From Ananas comosus (Eukaryota > Streptophyta > Magnoliopsida > Poales > Bromeliaceae), in assembly GCF_001540865.1 (NCBI RefSeq), contig NC_033627.1, positions 1,962,475 to 2,026,474 of the forward strand: DNA of 64,000 bases, read 5' to 3'. Each line of letters begins with the position of its first letter. Within the stretch, counting starts at the first letter, position 1. The notes beneath the pieces are model-generated. The model had not been told where the DNA came from, made no database searches, and worked only from the letters and a program-made list of their open reading frames with translations. This document shows, piece by piece, positions 22,701-33,833 of the stretch. A program made the translations under genes and the position numbers.

Positions 22701-24426
22701 TTGGTTAACTCAAGCCCATATCTTTAAGATTAACTCAGCTGCAGGGAATCCACACTATTGAATTAATTGCTCCTAACAACCCTAGGAATCCCTGTGATGT
22801 ATATTTTGAATTGCTCTCCTAGAAATAAATACGCCTAAAAGAGTGTTACAAGGGTACTAGTTAGAAAAATCCTTAGCCATCACATGCTACAAGTATACGT
22901 CGTAAGTCGATATCTTCAATTTAGTCCAGTTTGAAGGTGTTGGTCTTACCTTATCCATATGTACAGTAGCTCTCGCGGCATGCATGCTTGACACGTGTTA
23001 AAGTGTTATGGCTATGTAGAGAGTTCTCTTGTATATACATAAAACATACAAAAGAACCTGCACCGCGTTCAAACTCTTGGACCATATATGGTTTATAAGA
23101 GATTCTAAATATCCTAAAGGAACATTTCTAAAATTGGTTTTCTAAGAGTTCAAAATGAATTAGGACTCCTCCACTTTGAAAATATGTCTTTCGCTTCATT
23201 CAGTTGATTGATTAGATCTGATTGCAATGGAATGACTTTAAGCATGCGGTCCAAATAAGAGATCCTTTTGACCCTCAACTGATCGACCATGACATCTGAT
23301 TGCTCGACTTCTCCAATTCTACCAAATTGAGTAGGGTTTAATTGTAATAGGATAGTGTACGACTTTTTGACGACCGACTACGTAGAGTATCAAAGTTTCT
23401 CCCATTGAAGATTCTCATGATTTGAGTGACTCCTCAAACTAAGAAGCCAATCAAAATGGTCAGGTTCTTTTGAAGATAGATATGAGGAATCTAAATCGAT
23501 CCTAAATGGATGGACAAGCTACTGTGTGATCTTTGTGTCAAAAGCATTTTCTGACCAACTTTATACTGCTTATCATAGCAAATAGAATTGTCGAAGTAGC
23601 TCTTAGAGCCTAGCTTTTATGTTAGCTTAGGGACAACAAGTGAGTCTCTAACCAGTGAGAGTAGGTCTCCAAAACCATACTGGAAGTCCCACTAACCCTA
23701 AGTTGCACAATAGAGAAAACCCTACAGTTAGCATACACCACTTTAACTTGACCAGATCACAAATAGTTTTGAAGAATCCAGAAACTCGTGTGTTTATGTT
23801 TGTTTACAAAAGATAAATTTCTCATAAAATAAAGGGTTAGAAGTGTACTATGCTGGGCTCCGAATAAAGATAAAATTGAATTGATTTGCAGGGTTAGTGA
23901 TTTTATGCGAATTGGTTTTGGAGTTGAAAATATGTTGTTCAGAATAGAATGTGATGTACTTTTGCAAAATTGGACCGCCTTTTCAATTTTGCAGATTTGG
24001 ATTGAATTTTTCGTCATAGGACGAAATAGTCTTATTCCTTTTCTTTCTCTCTCTCTCTCTCTTTTTTTCTTTTTTTTTTTTCCTTCGTTATTTTTTCTCT
24101 CCTACAAAAATATCAAAAAAGATTAAAAAAATTACAGTAAAAAAAATTCAACGAATAAGCAAAGGCACATGCCCCTGCTTTGCCCCTTCAATCCGCCCCT
24201 GCACACTCTATCCTAAACACTAGACCCTAAACCCCAAACCCTACCCCGTGACTAGAAACCAATGCACTAGGTAAATGGTTCTTAAGAGGACATTAATCAA
24301 TTAATCCAGTCGACACTTTCGTTTAATGAAGGAAAATAAAGAGTGTTAACTATGTTATTAATTTGGGACCCCCATCTTATTTACTATTTTGTGCTGAGTA
24401 GTTTCTAGAATTTTATTGTTATTATT
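19611..24426. other. 4.8 kb spacer, no gene seen
   Basis: A (GA)n run lies at 19663-19701. No domain, splice pattern or named repeat was found in either strand. The stretch 22.8-23.8 kb is less AT-rich and could be an old retroelement remnant, but nothing proves it. A few telomere-like AAACCCTA-type motifs occur near 24220-24245. Confidence 0.4.
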
Positions 24427-24437
24427 ATTCCTATTAT

Positions 24438-25502
24438 GGGGCAATTTCATGGATACCCCTCTCAAAGTCTAAAATATCATAGATGCCCCTCTAAAATTTA
24501 AAATATCACCTATACCCCTGTAAATATAGAAAATTATCATCAGTACCCTTACTGTTAGTTACGTTAGCTTTACCATAGTTATTAAAGGGTTAAAGATGGG
24601 TTAACTTTTAAAATGACTTATTTACCCTCAAGGTTCTCTTAAGTAAAAATGTATGGAGATCCCCTCAACTTATGCCATTTTGAAACTGCTCCCTCAACTT
24701 TATTTTTTTAGTTGATATCCATTTTAGTGTATGAAAAAAATGAGAATTTTTTAGTTTTTTTTTTGATAATTTCACCAAATCTAGTCGCTCTATTTATATT
24801 TTATCGAATAAATAATTATATATAAAAATTTAAATGAAAATAATGTTAAAAAATTATCTGATCTTTCTTTAATTTTGAAAGCTAAAATTTTTTTTAATCA
24901 AAATTATTCTCGATAATTTTATCTGCATTAAATGCATTAAAGAACTGAAACATAATATATTTTAGCTGTCGAACAAGACTCTCTTTTTGTTTCAATCGAC
25001 AGAATAATTCATGCATATAGTTATGTGATTCACTTTTGCTTAAATAGGAAAAAAATAAAATCTATAATTAATTTCAAAATTAAAGGTACTAATTAGGAAT
25101 ATAAATTGATAAAGATACGCAATTTTATCCGAAATCCGAAACTAAAAACAAAACCAAAATTAGATAAAAACATACTATATATAAAATATAATTTTTATAT
25201 ATTTTTTAATAATTAATATATATTAATGATTTAATTTAATATGTATATATTAAATACTCAAATTTAGATTTACAAAATTATCTTGAAATACCTATTAGTA
25301 TTTTATTATTAAGTATTAATAAGAGATAAAGGGTAAAAATGGTATTTTGAAAATTTAACTCTGTTTCAAATGGGACCTAGATCTAAACTAATAGAGGGCA
25401 TTTATGATAATTTTTAACCTATTGAAAGGTATTTGTGATATTATCAATTTTAGAAAGGTATTGATGAAATTAATAATTTTTCAGAAGGGCATCTATGAAA
25501 TT
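24438..25502. mobile_element. Mutator-like fold-back element F1
   Basis: About 1.07 kb. Left end GCAATTTCATGGATACCCCT and right end (inverse strand) ATAATTTCATAGATGCCCTT, with further mirrored arm segments (AAAATATCA, CCCCTCTAAAA). The perfect direct repeat ATTCCTATTAT flanks it (24427-24437 and 25503-25513), an 11 bp target duplication of Mutator type. Non-coding. Confidence 0.75.
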
Positions 25503-25513
25503 ATTCCTATTAT

Positions 25514-25905
25514 ATATTATTATTTTTATTGTAATGGCGACGGAACACATTGACACCACGGCCCGATGCGGAGGGAAGGAAAAGCATCGCATCGCAGAGT
25601 TCCAACGTGCCGTGGACTTTTTGTTTTTTATTTTTTTGTCTCTCCTTTTTTTCCTCCCCTACTCTAACACAGCGGACCCAATGAGCGGGCGACGCGTGGC
25701 GGTCGTTCATTGCCGGGTCAATTCCTCTGCAGGGAAAACAGTGGTCCCCACGGCGCGCCGCTCCCCACGCCGGTCGCCGCCCTGCATGTACGGAGACCGC
25801 TGAACCGTCTGCGTCCCTCGTGACGTCACCCTCGTGGGTAGCCGCAGCATTCCCAGATGCCCTTTGCTCCTCTCCTATTTATCTATCTCCACATTATTAC
25901 CCTTT

Positions 25906-25936
<31 letters not shown>
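25514..25936. other. GC-richer patch before element A5
   Basis: Open frames exist around 25530-25800, but none shows a recognisable domain or codon pattern. A (TA)n run at about 25909-25932 precedes element A5. Confidence 0.35.
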
Positions 25937-26485
25937 GTGCGGCTAATATGCTCATGGAAGCACGGAGAGCTCCATACTTTCACTTTATTTTCGATGTTCG
26001 GATTTTTGAATCGACGATCGGCTTCGTTAGATTTGATCTAGAGTATATTTGAAGTATCTAGAAAATAAATTTTACGATTTTTCGATATCATTTGCCTAGT
26101 GATCGAAGTGGCTCAAAATCAACAGCTGAATATAAAAATCTTACAAAATATGATGATATGACATTAAAATTTCAGATCAAAGTTATTGATCTTGTTTCAT
26201 ACGATATAAAGAATTTTCTATCAAAATTTTATATGATTTGGATATTTCTACACCGTTAAACTTGCAAACGGCTCATCACGGCCGTTAAAATTATTGATTT
26301 TGAGCCCCTTCGATCACTAGGCAAATGATATCGAAAAATCACAAAATTTATTTTCTAGGTACTTCAAATACTCTAGATCAACTCTAACGGAGTCGATCGT
26401 TGATTCGAAAGTCCGAACATCGAAAACAACTTGGAAGCACAGAGGCTCGTGGGCTGCTGTTCCGATAAGCATACCAGCCCCACAC
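25937..26485. mobile_element. Fold-back element family A, copy A5
   Basis: About 550 bp with ends GAGTGCGGCTAATATGCTCA and its mirror, the tip GGAAGCACGGAGAG, and inner arms identical in layout to A3 (GACGATCGGCTTCGTTAG, TTTCGATATCATTTGCCTAG). A TA run is on the left and a (CT)n-(TA)n tract on the right (26485-26552). Confidence 0.75.
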
Positions 26486-26499
26486 TCTCTCTCTCTCTC

Positions 26500-26534
<35 letters not shown>

Positions 26535-26552
26535 ATATATATATATATATAT

Positions 26553-26774
26553 ATTAGTCTTGCTGGGATATTATAGATAGCACCAAGGATTTGATGCTAT
26601 CGAGTTTTTTATCGTTAGATTTAATTCTTTAATTATTTTTATCCGTTAGATTTACTATTCAACCAACCACTCACTCAACCCTAGGGGGGGCACATCATCC
26701 TACTATACATTTCTCAATCTGAGGGCTAAAAAACTAATAGTATCACTAACTTGGTATTATTGATAGTATTCCAG

Positions 26775-26785
<11 letters not shown>
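26553..26785. mobile_element. Fold-back element family B, copy B2
   Basis: Tip hairpin GATAGCACCAA paired with TTGATGCTATC, interior words CCGTTAGATTTACTATTC and CAACCAACCACTCACTCAAC, and a mirrored right end GATAGTATTCCAGC. Flanked by TA runs. Confidence 0.7.
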
Positions 26786-26812
<27 letters not shown>

Positions 26813-26837
26813 TATAATATATATATAATATTATATA

Positions 26838-27043
26838 ATTGAGCTCTTATGCTTTTAAATGTACCAAGTTATTGGTGTTATAGATTTTGAGCCATTGATT
26901 AAGAGATATGCGGTTAGGATGATATGCGGCCTCTAGGGTTGAGTGGGTGTTGGTTGAATAGTATAATCTAACGGTTGAGAAATGATCGAGAAGCAGATCT
27001 AACGGTAAAAACTTACACAGCACCATAGCCGACTATTATATAT
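26838..27043. mobile_element. Fold-back element family B, copy B3 (opposite orientation)
   Basis: The interior reads on the opposite strand to B2 (GATATGCGGTTAGGATGATA, GGTTGAGTGGGTGTTGGTTG), with a tip containing GTACCAAG. TA runs lie on both sides. Confidence 0.65.
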
Positions 27044-27103
27044 ATATATATTATAATTATATATTATATATTATATATATATATAATATATATATATATA
27101 TAT

Positions 27104-27335
27104 AGTCCGGCTATGGTGCTCGTAAAGTACCAAGTATTTGTCCTTGTAAATTTTTTACCGTTAGATCTACACCTTTGATCATTTTCATCCGTTAGATTAT
27201 ACTATTCAACCAACCACCCACTTAACCGTAGCGGGCCCACATATCTTAACCGCACATTACTTAATCCAAGGGGTTAAAAATTTACAAGCACCAATGACTT
27301 GGTACTTTAAAAGTATAGAAGCTCAATATATATTA
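27104..27335. mobile_element. Fold-back element family B, copy B4
   Basis: Outer end AGTCCGGCTATGGTGCTCGT, close to the A1 end, and interior CATCCGTTAGATTATACTAT and CAACCAACCACCCACTTAAC. The right tip is TACCAAGT-type and mirrored. Confidence 0.7.
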
Positions 27336-27359
27336 TATATAATATATATATTTATATAT

Positions 27360-27570
27360 ATATAATATATGCTAAATTATCAATACTATTCAATTTTCGG
27401 TCGTTGAATGAAATAATGTGCGGTTAGAAATGATAATAGTTCTTTAAAGGTTGAATGGATAGTTAATTGAAATAGTATAATCTACAGAATAACGGTAAAA
27501 ATGATTAACAAAATAAATTTAAAGGTAAAAAAGCTTGGAAGCACCAAATATTTAGACTCTATATAAATAT
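27360..27570. mobile_element. Degenerate family B element B5
   Basis: Decayed copy retaining TGTGCGGTTAGAAATGATAA, GTTGAATGGATAGTTAATTG and GAAGCACCAAATA in the family order. Confidence 0.5.
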
Positions 27571-28930
27571 AATAATAATAATAATTAAGAATAATATGAT
27601 AATTTTATAGTAAAATAATATTTTATTTTTTTATTATACTTATGTTTGATGTAAAAGTTTTTTCTTATTAAATATCACAAATTTTATATGGAAAGAGAAG
27701 TTTTTTTAAAAATAGCAATTAAATTCCTCATTGTAATATATATCTCAATATATTGACAACCTAAGTTGGTTGTACACTTGTACTAGTAATACTATCTCTA
27801 TACTTATATATAGAATGTAAGATCTTATACCATAATCATTTAGAAACTGATATTTTTTCACTAATCTTATCAACCTAGGTATTAATTGTACTAGCAATGC
27901 TATCTCTACATTTATATATAAATAGAATGTAAGTCTTGAACAATAATTATCCAAAAATTAATAATTTTTTCACGAATCTTATCAATTTTTTTTAATATAA
28001 AAACTCAAAAGGAATTCCCTAACCTCTTGTATTAGTGAGTGTGAATCAAGGCGTGCAGGTAACATTAACTTCAAAGAAGTTTAGTAAGAGATTATTTTTT
28101 TAAAAAAAATTTGACCACGAAAAGCATGACCAGGTTGATTAAGTTTAGTGCAAGATTTTAGTAACCATAATTTGCTAAATATAGGCCCCACCTACTACGA
28201 GGTTATTTTATCTCGTCCTTAAAAACTAGTTTTCTCATTCCTCTTTCTTATTTTCACTAATCTTTCCATATAACTCTTTAGAAGCCAAATTAGCAAACAA
28301 GGAAAGATGCTTAGAAGCGGATAAAGTAGAAAGGGTATGGTGTCAGGTCAACGTTTGTTGTTTTTTGGACTTAACTACAAACTTTCACAGGCCAAAGAAG
28401 TTACCATTCAGCAATAGGTTTTTAGCCGACTTTTTAAGTTTTTATGAAATCCTCTTTCTATGATAAAACAATCGGTGAAATTGTCTAATACTTAAATCAA
28501 CAAGGCGAACAAAGTCGTACAAAATACAAATCAAGAATAACATAGCAATTGCAGCAAAAAAGAAGTGGTTACTGCAAGTTAGTTCATCAACCTGACTCAT
28601 TAGTTAATTTTATGCTACTGCAAAGGGTGGTTTATCTTTGCATTCACATTTCCATACTCAAGAAGCGCCTCTAGAAGATTGAATTTTCCCCCTTCCAAGA
28701 AGAATAATGAGAAAATATAGTAATCAAGAAATAGTTGTCTCAACTATTAAGTGCTCTGTAACTTACCTGCCAAATCATATAAAACCTATTAATAGCCCAA
28801 CTAAACAAAAAAAATGTATCAAAAAAAATTTAATATTGTGAGAATTCTCCGAGTTCTCATCAGAATTCACTTTCTATAGTGATCAGAGTAAAGCAAATTC
28901 TAGCAAGCAAAGTTAATCAAGCATACCATA
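27571..28930. other. 3' flank of the MBL gene, no gene seen
   Basis: AT-rich. A short direct duplication involving TACTAGTAATACTATCTCTA and TACTAGCAATGCTATCTCTA occurs at about 27780-27910. Nothing else is recognised. Confidence 0.4.
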
Positions 28931-31900
28931 TTAGAGGTCCATGTAGAGTCGCAAACCATCATGAGCTAGCTGCACTGGGATCCCTTCTCTGAAATGAAAT
29001 AGAAGTTCGGAGCAGTTCAGCAATTGATATTATGTGAAAACGAAGCATGAGAAAAAAAACTTACTGCCCAGTTGTTGAGAAAAGAGATGGCAACTTTTGG
29101 CCTCTACCCGAAAACCTGACCCTATCCAACCCGTTTTTGGTAGAGTAAGAGCAAAAAGTTTGTACCCGGAAAATTTTCAGGTTGGGTCAGGGTAAGAGGA
29201 TCTACCCGCATTTGAAATTGGTATTAGGAAAACATGCAGTTCTACCCAACCCTACTGGCCTGCTGCTATTTAAAGCCTTTGTTTGTTATTTGAGGACGTG
29301 AAAAAAAAAGCTTTTTCCCTCCTCGAGACTGTAATATACCAAATGGAACAAGTCCAAAGTACACCACCTGCTGGACCATGCAGCCAATATCTCGTTATCC
29401 TCGTGGTGATCGAACTCATGAGTCATTCCAATGAGCAGCGCCCTCTTCGGACATATCCTCTTAACAGCATCAAGAGTCTGTAAATATGACAATTAAACAT
29501 TACTAGATCATTTCGTATTTGAGAATTTAAGTTGACTAGCAAAAGCAATATACTAAACCAACCTGATTCCAGCAAAGGTGGGTATTATGGGAGCCTCCCT
29601 GTCCAACAAGTCGATGAGATCACATCAGCTCTATACTGAGAAAATTATCGGCTAGACTTACAGGATTTTATTTTGTCACTATTGCACGTGAATCAAGGGT
29701 TTTAAATTAGAAACAAGAAATTAAGTTATTAAAAAACATGAAATTACGTTATAAAATAAAAACCCAGTGGTAAACAGAAAAAGAAAAGGTACAAACGGAA
29801 ATCACAAGCTAACCTTGTACAAAGTATCTATGATGAGAAGATCCAATTGTCCAGCTCCCGACTTTGAAATAACTGCAAAATATAAATTTATGAAGATAAA
29901 ACTAGACAAAAATGATTAATATAAGGGATAGGTTGGGTATACCTAATGTAACAAAGAGGCATAAAGAGGACATGCATTTGCATTAGGGTCATCAAATCAT
30001 CAATATGTATATGTCAATGATGTTGCATTGAGTTCAAGTATCATCACCATCCAAACCTTTTAAGAAGAATATGTATTCTTGCTCATATTCTCACTGAGCA
30101 AAGCTCAAAATCAACAAAATGAAAGATGGCGGCAAATAGAACTTTGGTTCCAATCAAGGATAGGGAGCAAGCCACAAATGTTCCACTAAATTAAAAGGGT
30201 ACACAGTATGCAAAACAATAAATAACTTTTAATGAGGGATCGTATTCATTTTCGAATATAGACAAGCAAAACAGCGAGATAGAACACAAACTATTTGTCT
30301 AAAACTTGATACACTCTAAAACACTTAAAACAGCTGTAACCATGAAGATAACAAATAATTCCTTACCATACTCGGTGCTAGCAGGAAATCGTGAAACATC
30401 AGATACATATGCAACTTTTGACTTGCATCCAAATAAAAAGCCCAAAGATATGTAATCCTCTCCATGTATCACCTGGATGAACGAATAGGATTTTACAAGA
30501 AGATATTGCATGAAAATAGCTGTTACAATATTCCAAAGGTTTGGAAATGGAGCTAGTTACCGGCAAAGGAACAAACTCTAGCCCCGATGATGTAAATGGT
30601 TTCTCACAGTGACTCTCAATAATTCTCCAATCAAGTTGAGCAACACGCCTAACTTCTTCGCCCTCCTTTAGTTTCTTCTTGATCAGATATGGGAACTTTA
30701 AAGCAATACTGTTTCAAAATTGTAAAAACTACACAAGTGAAACACAACAATGATTTGAATTTGAATAGCCAACAGCAAAAGCTGAATAAATTTTTAATTT
30801 CCCCACATGCAACAATATAAATGACGTTCGTGCTACTATTTAAATTACTTTAAAGATGCAGATTATGCAGCTTAAGGAGATCTAATAGTACGATATTTAT
30901 GTTGAAAGAACTACGAAAGGTACTAATTTAGTAATACTGCAAAAGCATTATTCCATTTACTAACACTTTAAATAACCCAACATTCCAGGCAAGCACATTC
31001 TCATTACCTTCTCCTAAATTACCATTTTCTGCATAAAAGTTGATATTTACTCGTACTTATTTTCCATGGAAAATACTAATTTCCTTTTCTGTTTTGGATC
31101 AACTTCCTAGAATTATTGGGATGGACAGATTCGGTGGTTTTGACTTTTAATCACTTCAAACAGATTTTAGTTGATAACTGCCCAAACTTTTCAAAAAGGC
31201 CAGAATTAAAATAACCTCCATTTACTTGACATTTTTAAGGATAAAGGAACTATTTAGTTAAGATACATTCACGTCAACTATATGATTCCAACACATCTGT
31301 GGTCAATCTTTTGACACCTTAATCACATTATATAACTTCAACCTAGCTATTTTCTTGCCAACAAAAATCAAATTTCAGGAAGCCCTAGTATCTGTCTTTA
31401 CTTCACACATTAACTTCTTCTGACTAAAATGCAGCTGCTTCAAACAAGATGTCACAAAAGATAACATGGATCAATTCAAGTTTGCACCTAAGAAGAAAAA
31501 GTCATATGTATGGGCCTTTCTAAAATGGAAAGCTAGCAGGATGAAATTGTACCATAAATGGTTTCATAAATGGAAACCATCTCAGAGTATCATAACAGCC
31601 AAACGAATGTCACTAACATAATAACCTCACAGAAATGTATCAAAGGATCTTTTCCTTGATGATTGCAGAGAATGAATACTTAAAACCTCTCTGAGTATCA
31701 TAATAAACTAAAAGATTTTTACTCACCAAATATAGTACCTTACAAATCATCCTTCCACTTTCATGAAAAGGAAAAGCTACAGCCACAAAAAATTTTGCCT
31801 CAAAGTAGAGTTATGTTTATTTGCAGAGCGGCTTAGCAATGACGAGTATGTAAAGATGGATACATTTGCTAAAACTGAAAATACCTGTCCATTGCAAACT

Positions 31901-33272
31901 GGGTGAGATAAATAGGAGTGGGATCAATATCATTTGTAGCGCTATATGGTTGTACCACCCGAATATCATCAAGACCTAAGACAGCATCTGCATGTTCGTG
32001 AGTCAGTATAATCTGCAAGAAATTACAGCTGTGTTAATCTATGTCCACAATAAGATCCTAATGAAAATACTTTAAATATCTTTTTAAATCCCCACAATTG
32101 ATCCTGACGTGCCAGAATGTAAACATCAAAAAGCACAACAAATAGCAATTCTTAAATACGAAGTACTGAATGTGAATATAATTGAAAGATAGCTGCATGA
32201 CAGTAAAATGTAATAATTATAGTACCCACGGAATCAACACGAGGAATCTTATGGTGAACAAACCAACGCAGAACTTGTTCTCTAAAGGTTTTTCCAACAT
32301 CAATCAGAATATAGTTGTGCTCTCCACCATCCGGACAGTAGTCAATCAAAAGAGAAGTATTACACCTGTAAAAACCAATAAAAAAAAAAGGTAAAGGATT
32401 CAATACAAAGTTCTTAAAATAAATCCAAAGCTATGTGCCAATAAGCAGTTCTTCATCAATATCTTCTACAAGGTTCCTCTTCATTCTCAAAGAACTTGGT
32501 CGACAAACCAAATCAAGTTCAGTTATGCTGTTTTTACAGAAGAGAACAAAATTATTCTTCCGAGCAATACGCAATGTGCAATACACACTGATTGCATAAC
32601 TGAATATACAACATGCCATGGCATTTGATTTTCATATTGACGTGAATCCATAAAACAGTAAATATAAAGAAGCCACACCCCATCACTTAAATTTTGGAAC
32701 CACAGCACTTTTTGAGCTTTTCTGATTCTTGGTTTTTTGGAATATAATTTTTGAGCAAAGCAAAAAAAATTTAATCTCTCTCTAATTTGCGGAATGAATC
32801 AAAAGAAGAGCTGATCAGCTACTGGAGAATAAATCTATCCATCAAATTCAAAATCAGATATGCTCAGATCAAAATCATTCCACGAAATCAATCCGTCGAA
32901 TCAGCTCCCCATACCAAATTCGAACAACATACAGTATTCCATCAAGAAACAAGAGTAAATCGCCTCAAATCCCTAAGAAAAATAACAGAAGAGATCGAAT
33001 GTTCGATCCCAAACAGGGAAGTAAAAGAACAAAAGAAAAAAGGAGAGAATTGCTGGATCGGACCTGTAATTAGGGTTTCGCTCGGGAGGGGTCGAGAGCG
33101 ATTGGAAACAGACCTTGCAGGGCGGATCGGAGGGCTGGATCAGGCACCGGGCGTTGGGGACGGCGCTGGAACAACCGGTTCCGAGGAAGATCAGGGAAGA
33201 GGATCCGCCATTGTTGGGAGCTTCGTCGCCGCGTAGGATCCCGTTTTGGAGCGATGGTGTTCTCAACTCCAT
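28931..33272 (-). CDS. Metallo-beta-lactamase-fold hydrolase (PhnP-like), nine exons
   Basis: Exons on the minus strand: 33272-33064, 32365-32230, 32012-31885, 30708-30561, 30472-30367, 29872-29814, 29598-29563, 29477-29368 and 28988-28931. All junctions are GT-AG and in phase, giving 329 residues. The N-terminus has LIFLGTGCSSAVPNARC and PPCKVC; in bacterial PhnP similar cysteines bind a structural zinc. The catalytic motif THEHADA lies at 119-125: HxHxD is kept, but the second His of HxHxDH is Ala. Further signatures are GLDDIR, YVSDVSRFP, DLLIIDTLYK and MTHEFDHH. The protein is most like plant MBL hydrolases annotated as putative hydrolases or oxidoreductases; the substrate is unknown, and a cyclic-phosphodiesterase activity is only suggested by PhnP. 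It shares a ~560 bp upstream region with the divergent PPR gene. Confidence 0.85.
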
Positions 33273-33833
33273 GATCGAGCGATTTGGATGTTGATGTAGT
33301 GGGAGGAGGAGGAGGAGGATGGTGCGGGAGATCTCGGAGGAGAAGAGGCTACATATATATCTATATATATTAACGGGGCGGGAACCGCACCGTCGGCATG
33401 GACCTTTTTTTTATTTTTCTTTTTCTTTTTCTTTTCAGTTTTTTATTGGATTTTTTTTTTACGGCATCTAACGGACACATGCGATAAAGCGAGATCGACC
33501 GTTGCTTGTTCTGATCTCCTAGATCTCTGCCGTTTGTTTGTCTCGTAAATCATCTTAGTGGTATTTAACTAAAAAAAAAAAAAAACTAGATATGTACGTT
33601 GCATTTTGGAGTTTATAAAAATTTAAATAAATTTTCAGTAATAAATAAAAAATTATAAGACTCGAAAGAGTAAATAAACTTTTGAATAAATAGAATAAAA
33701 AATAAATTATAATCTAATTTTGAGGTGTAAATTATAAAATTATAAATAAATTTTCTCGCTCCGCCATTAGCGTCGTTTAAGGACTCTTGGAGCACTCCCG
33801 CTTCTCTCCCCTCCGCTTATCCCCAAAATTACG
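33273..33833. promoter_or_regulatory. Shared divergent promoter region (MBL / PPR)
   Basis: 561 bp between two start codons facing away from each other. A TATATATATCTATATATAT tract at about 33353-33370 is well placed as a TATA region for the minus-strand gene, 80-100 bp from its ATG. The PPR side is AT-rich without a clear TATA box. Bidirectional use is inferred from layout only. Confidence 0.45.

Noticed and set aside
22800..23760. Possible LTR-retrotransposon remnant
   Set aside because: Base composition differs slightly, but I found no LTR pair, primer-binding site, polypurine tract or pol motif.
24214..24245. Telomere-like AAACCCTA repeats
   Set aside because: Only a few imperfect units; single telo-box motifs are common in plant DNA and do not show an interstitial telomere.
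25495..25803. 102-codon frame in a GC-richer patch
   Set aside because: Overlaps the F1 target duplication, carries a poly-Phe/Leu stretch from a T-rich tract and has no domain.
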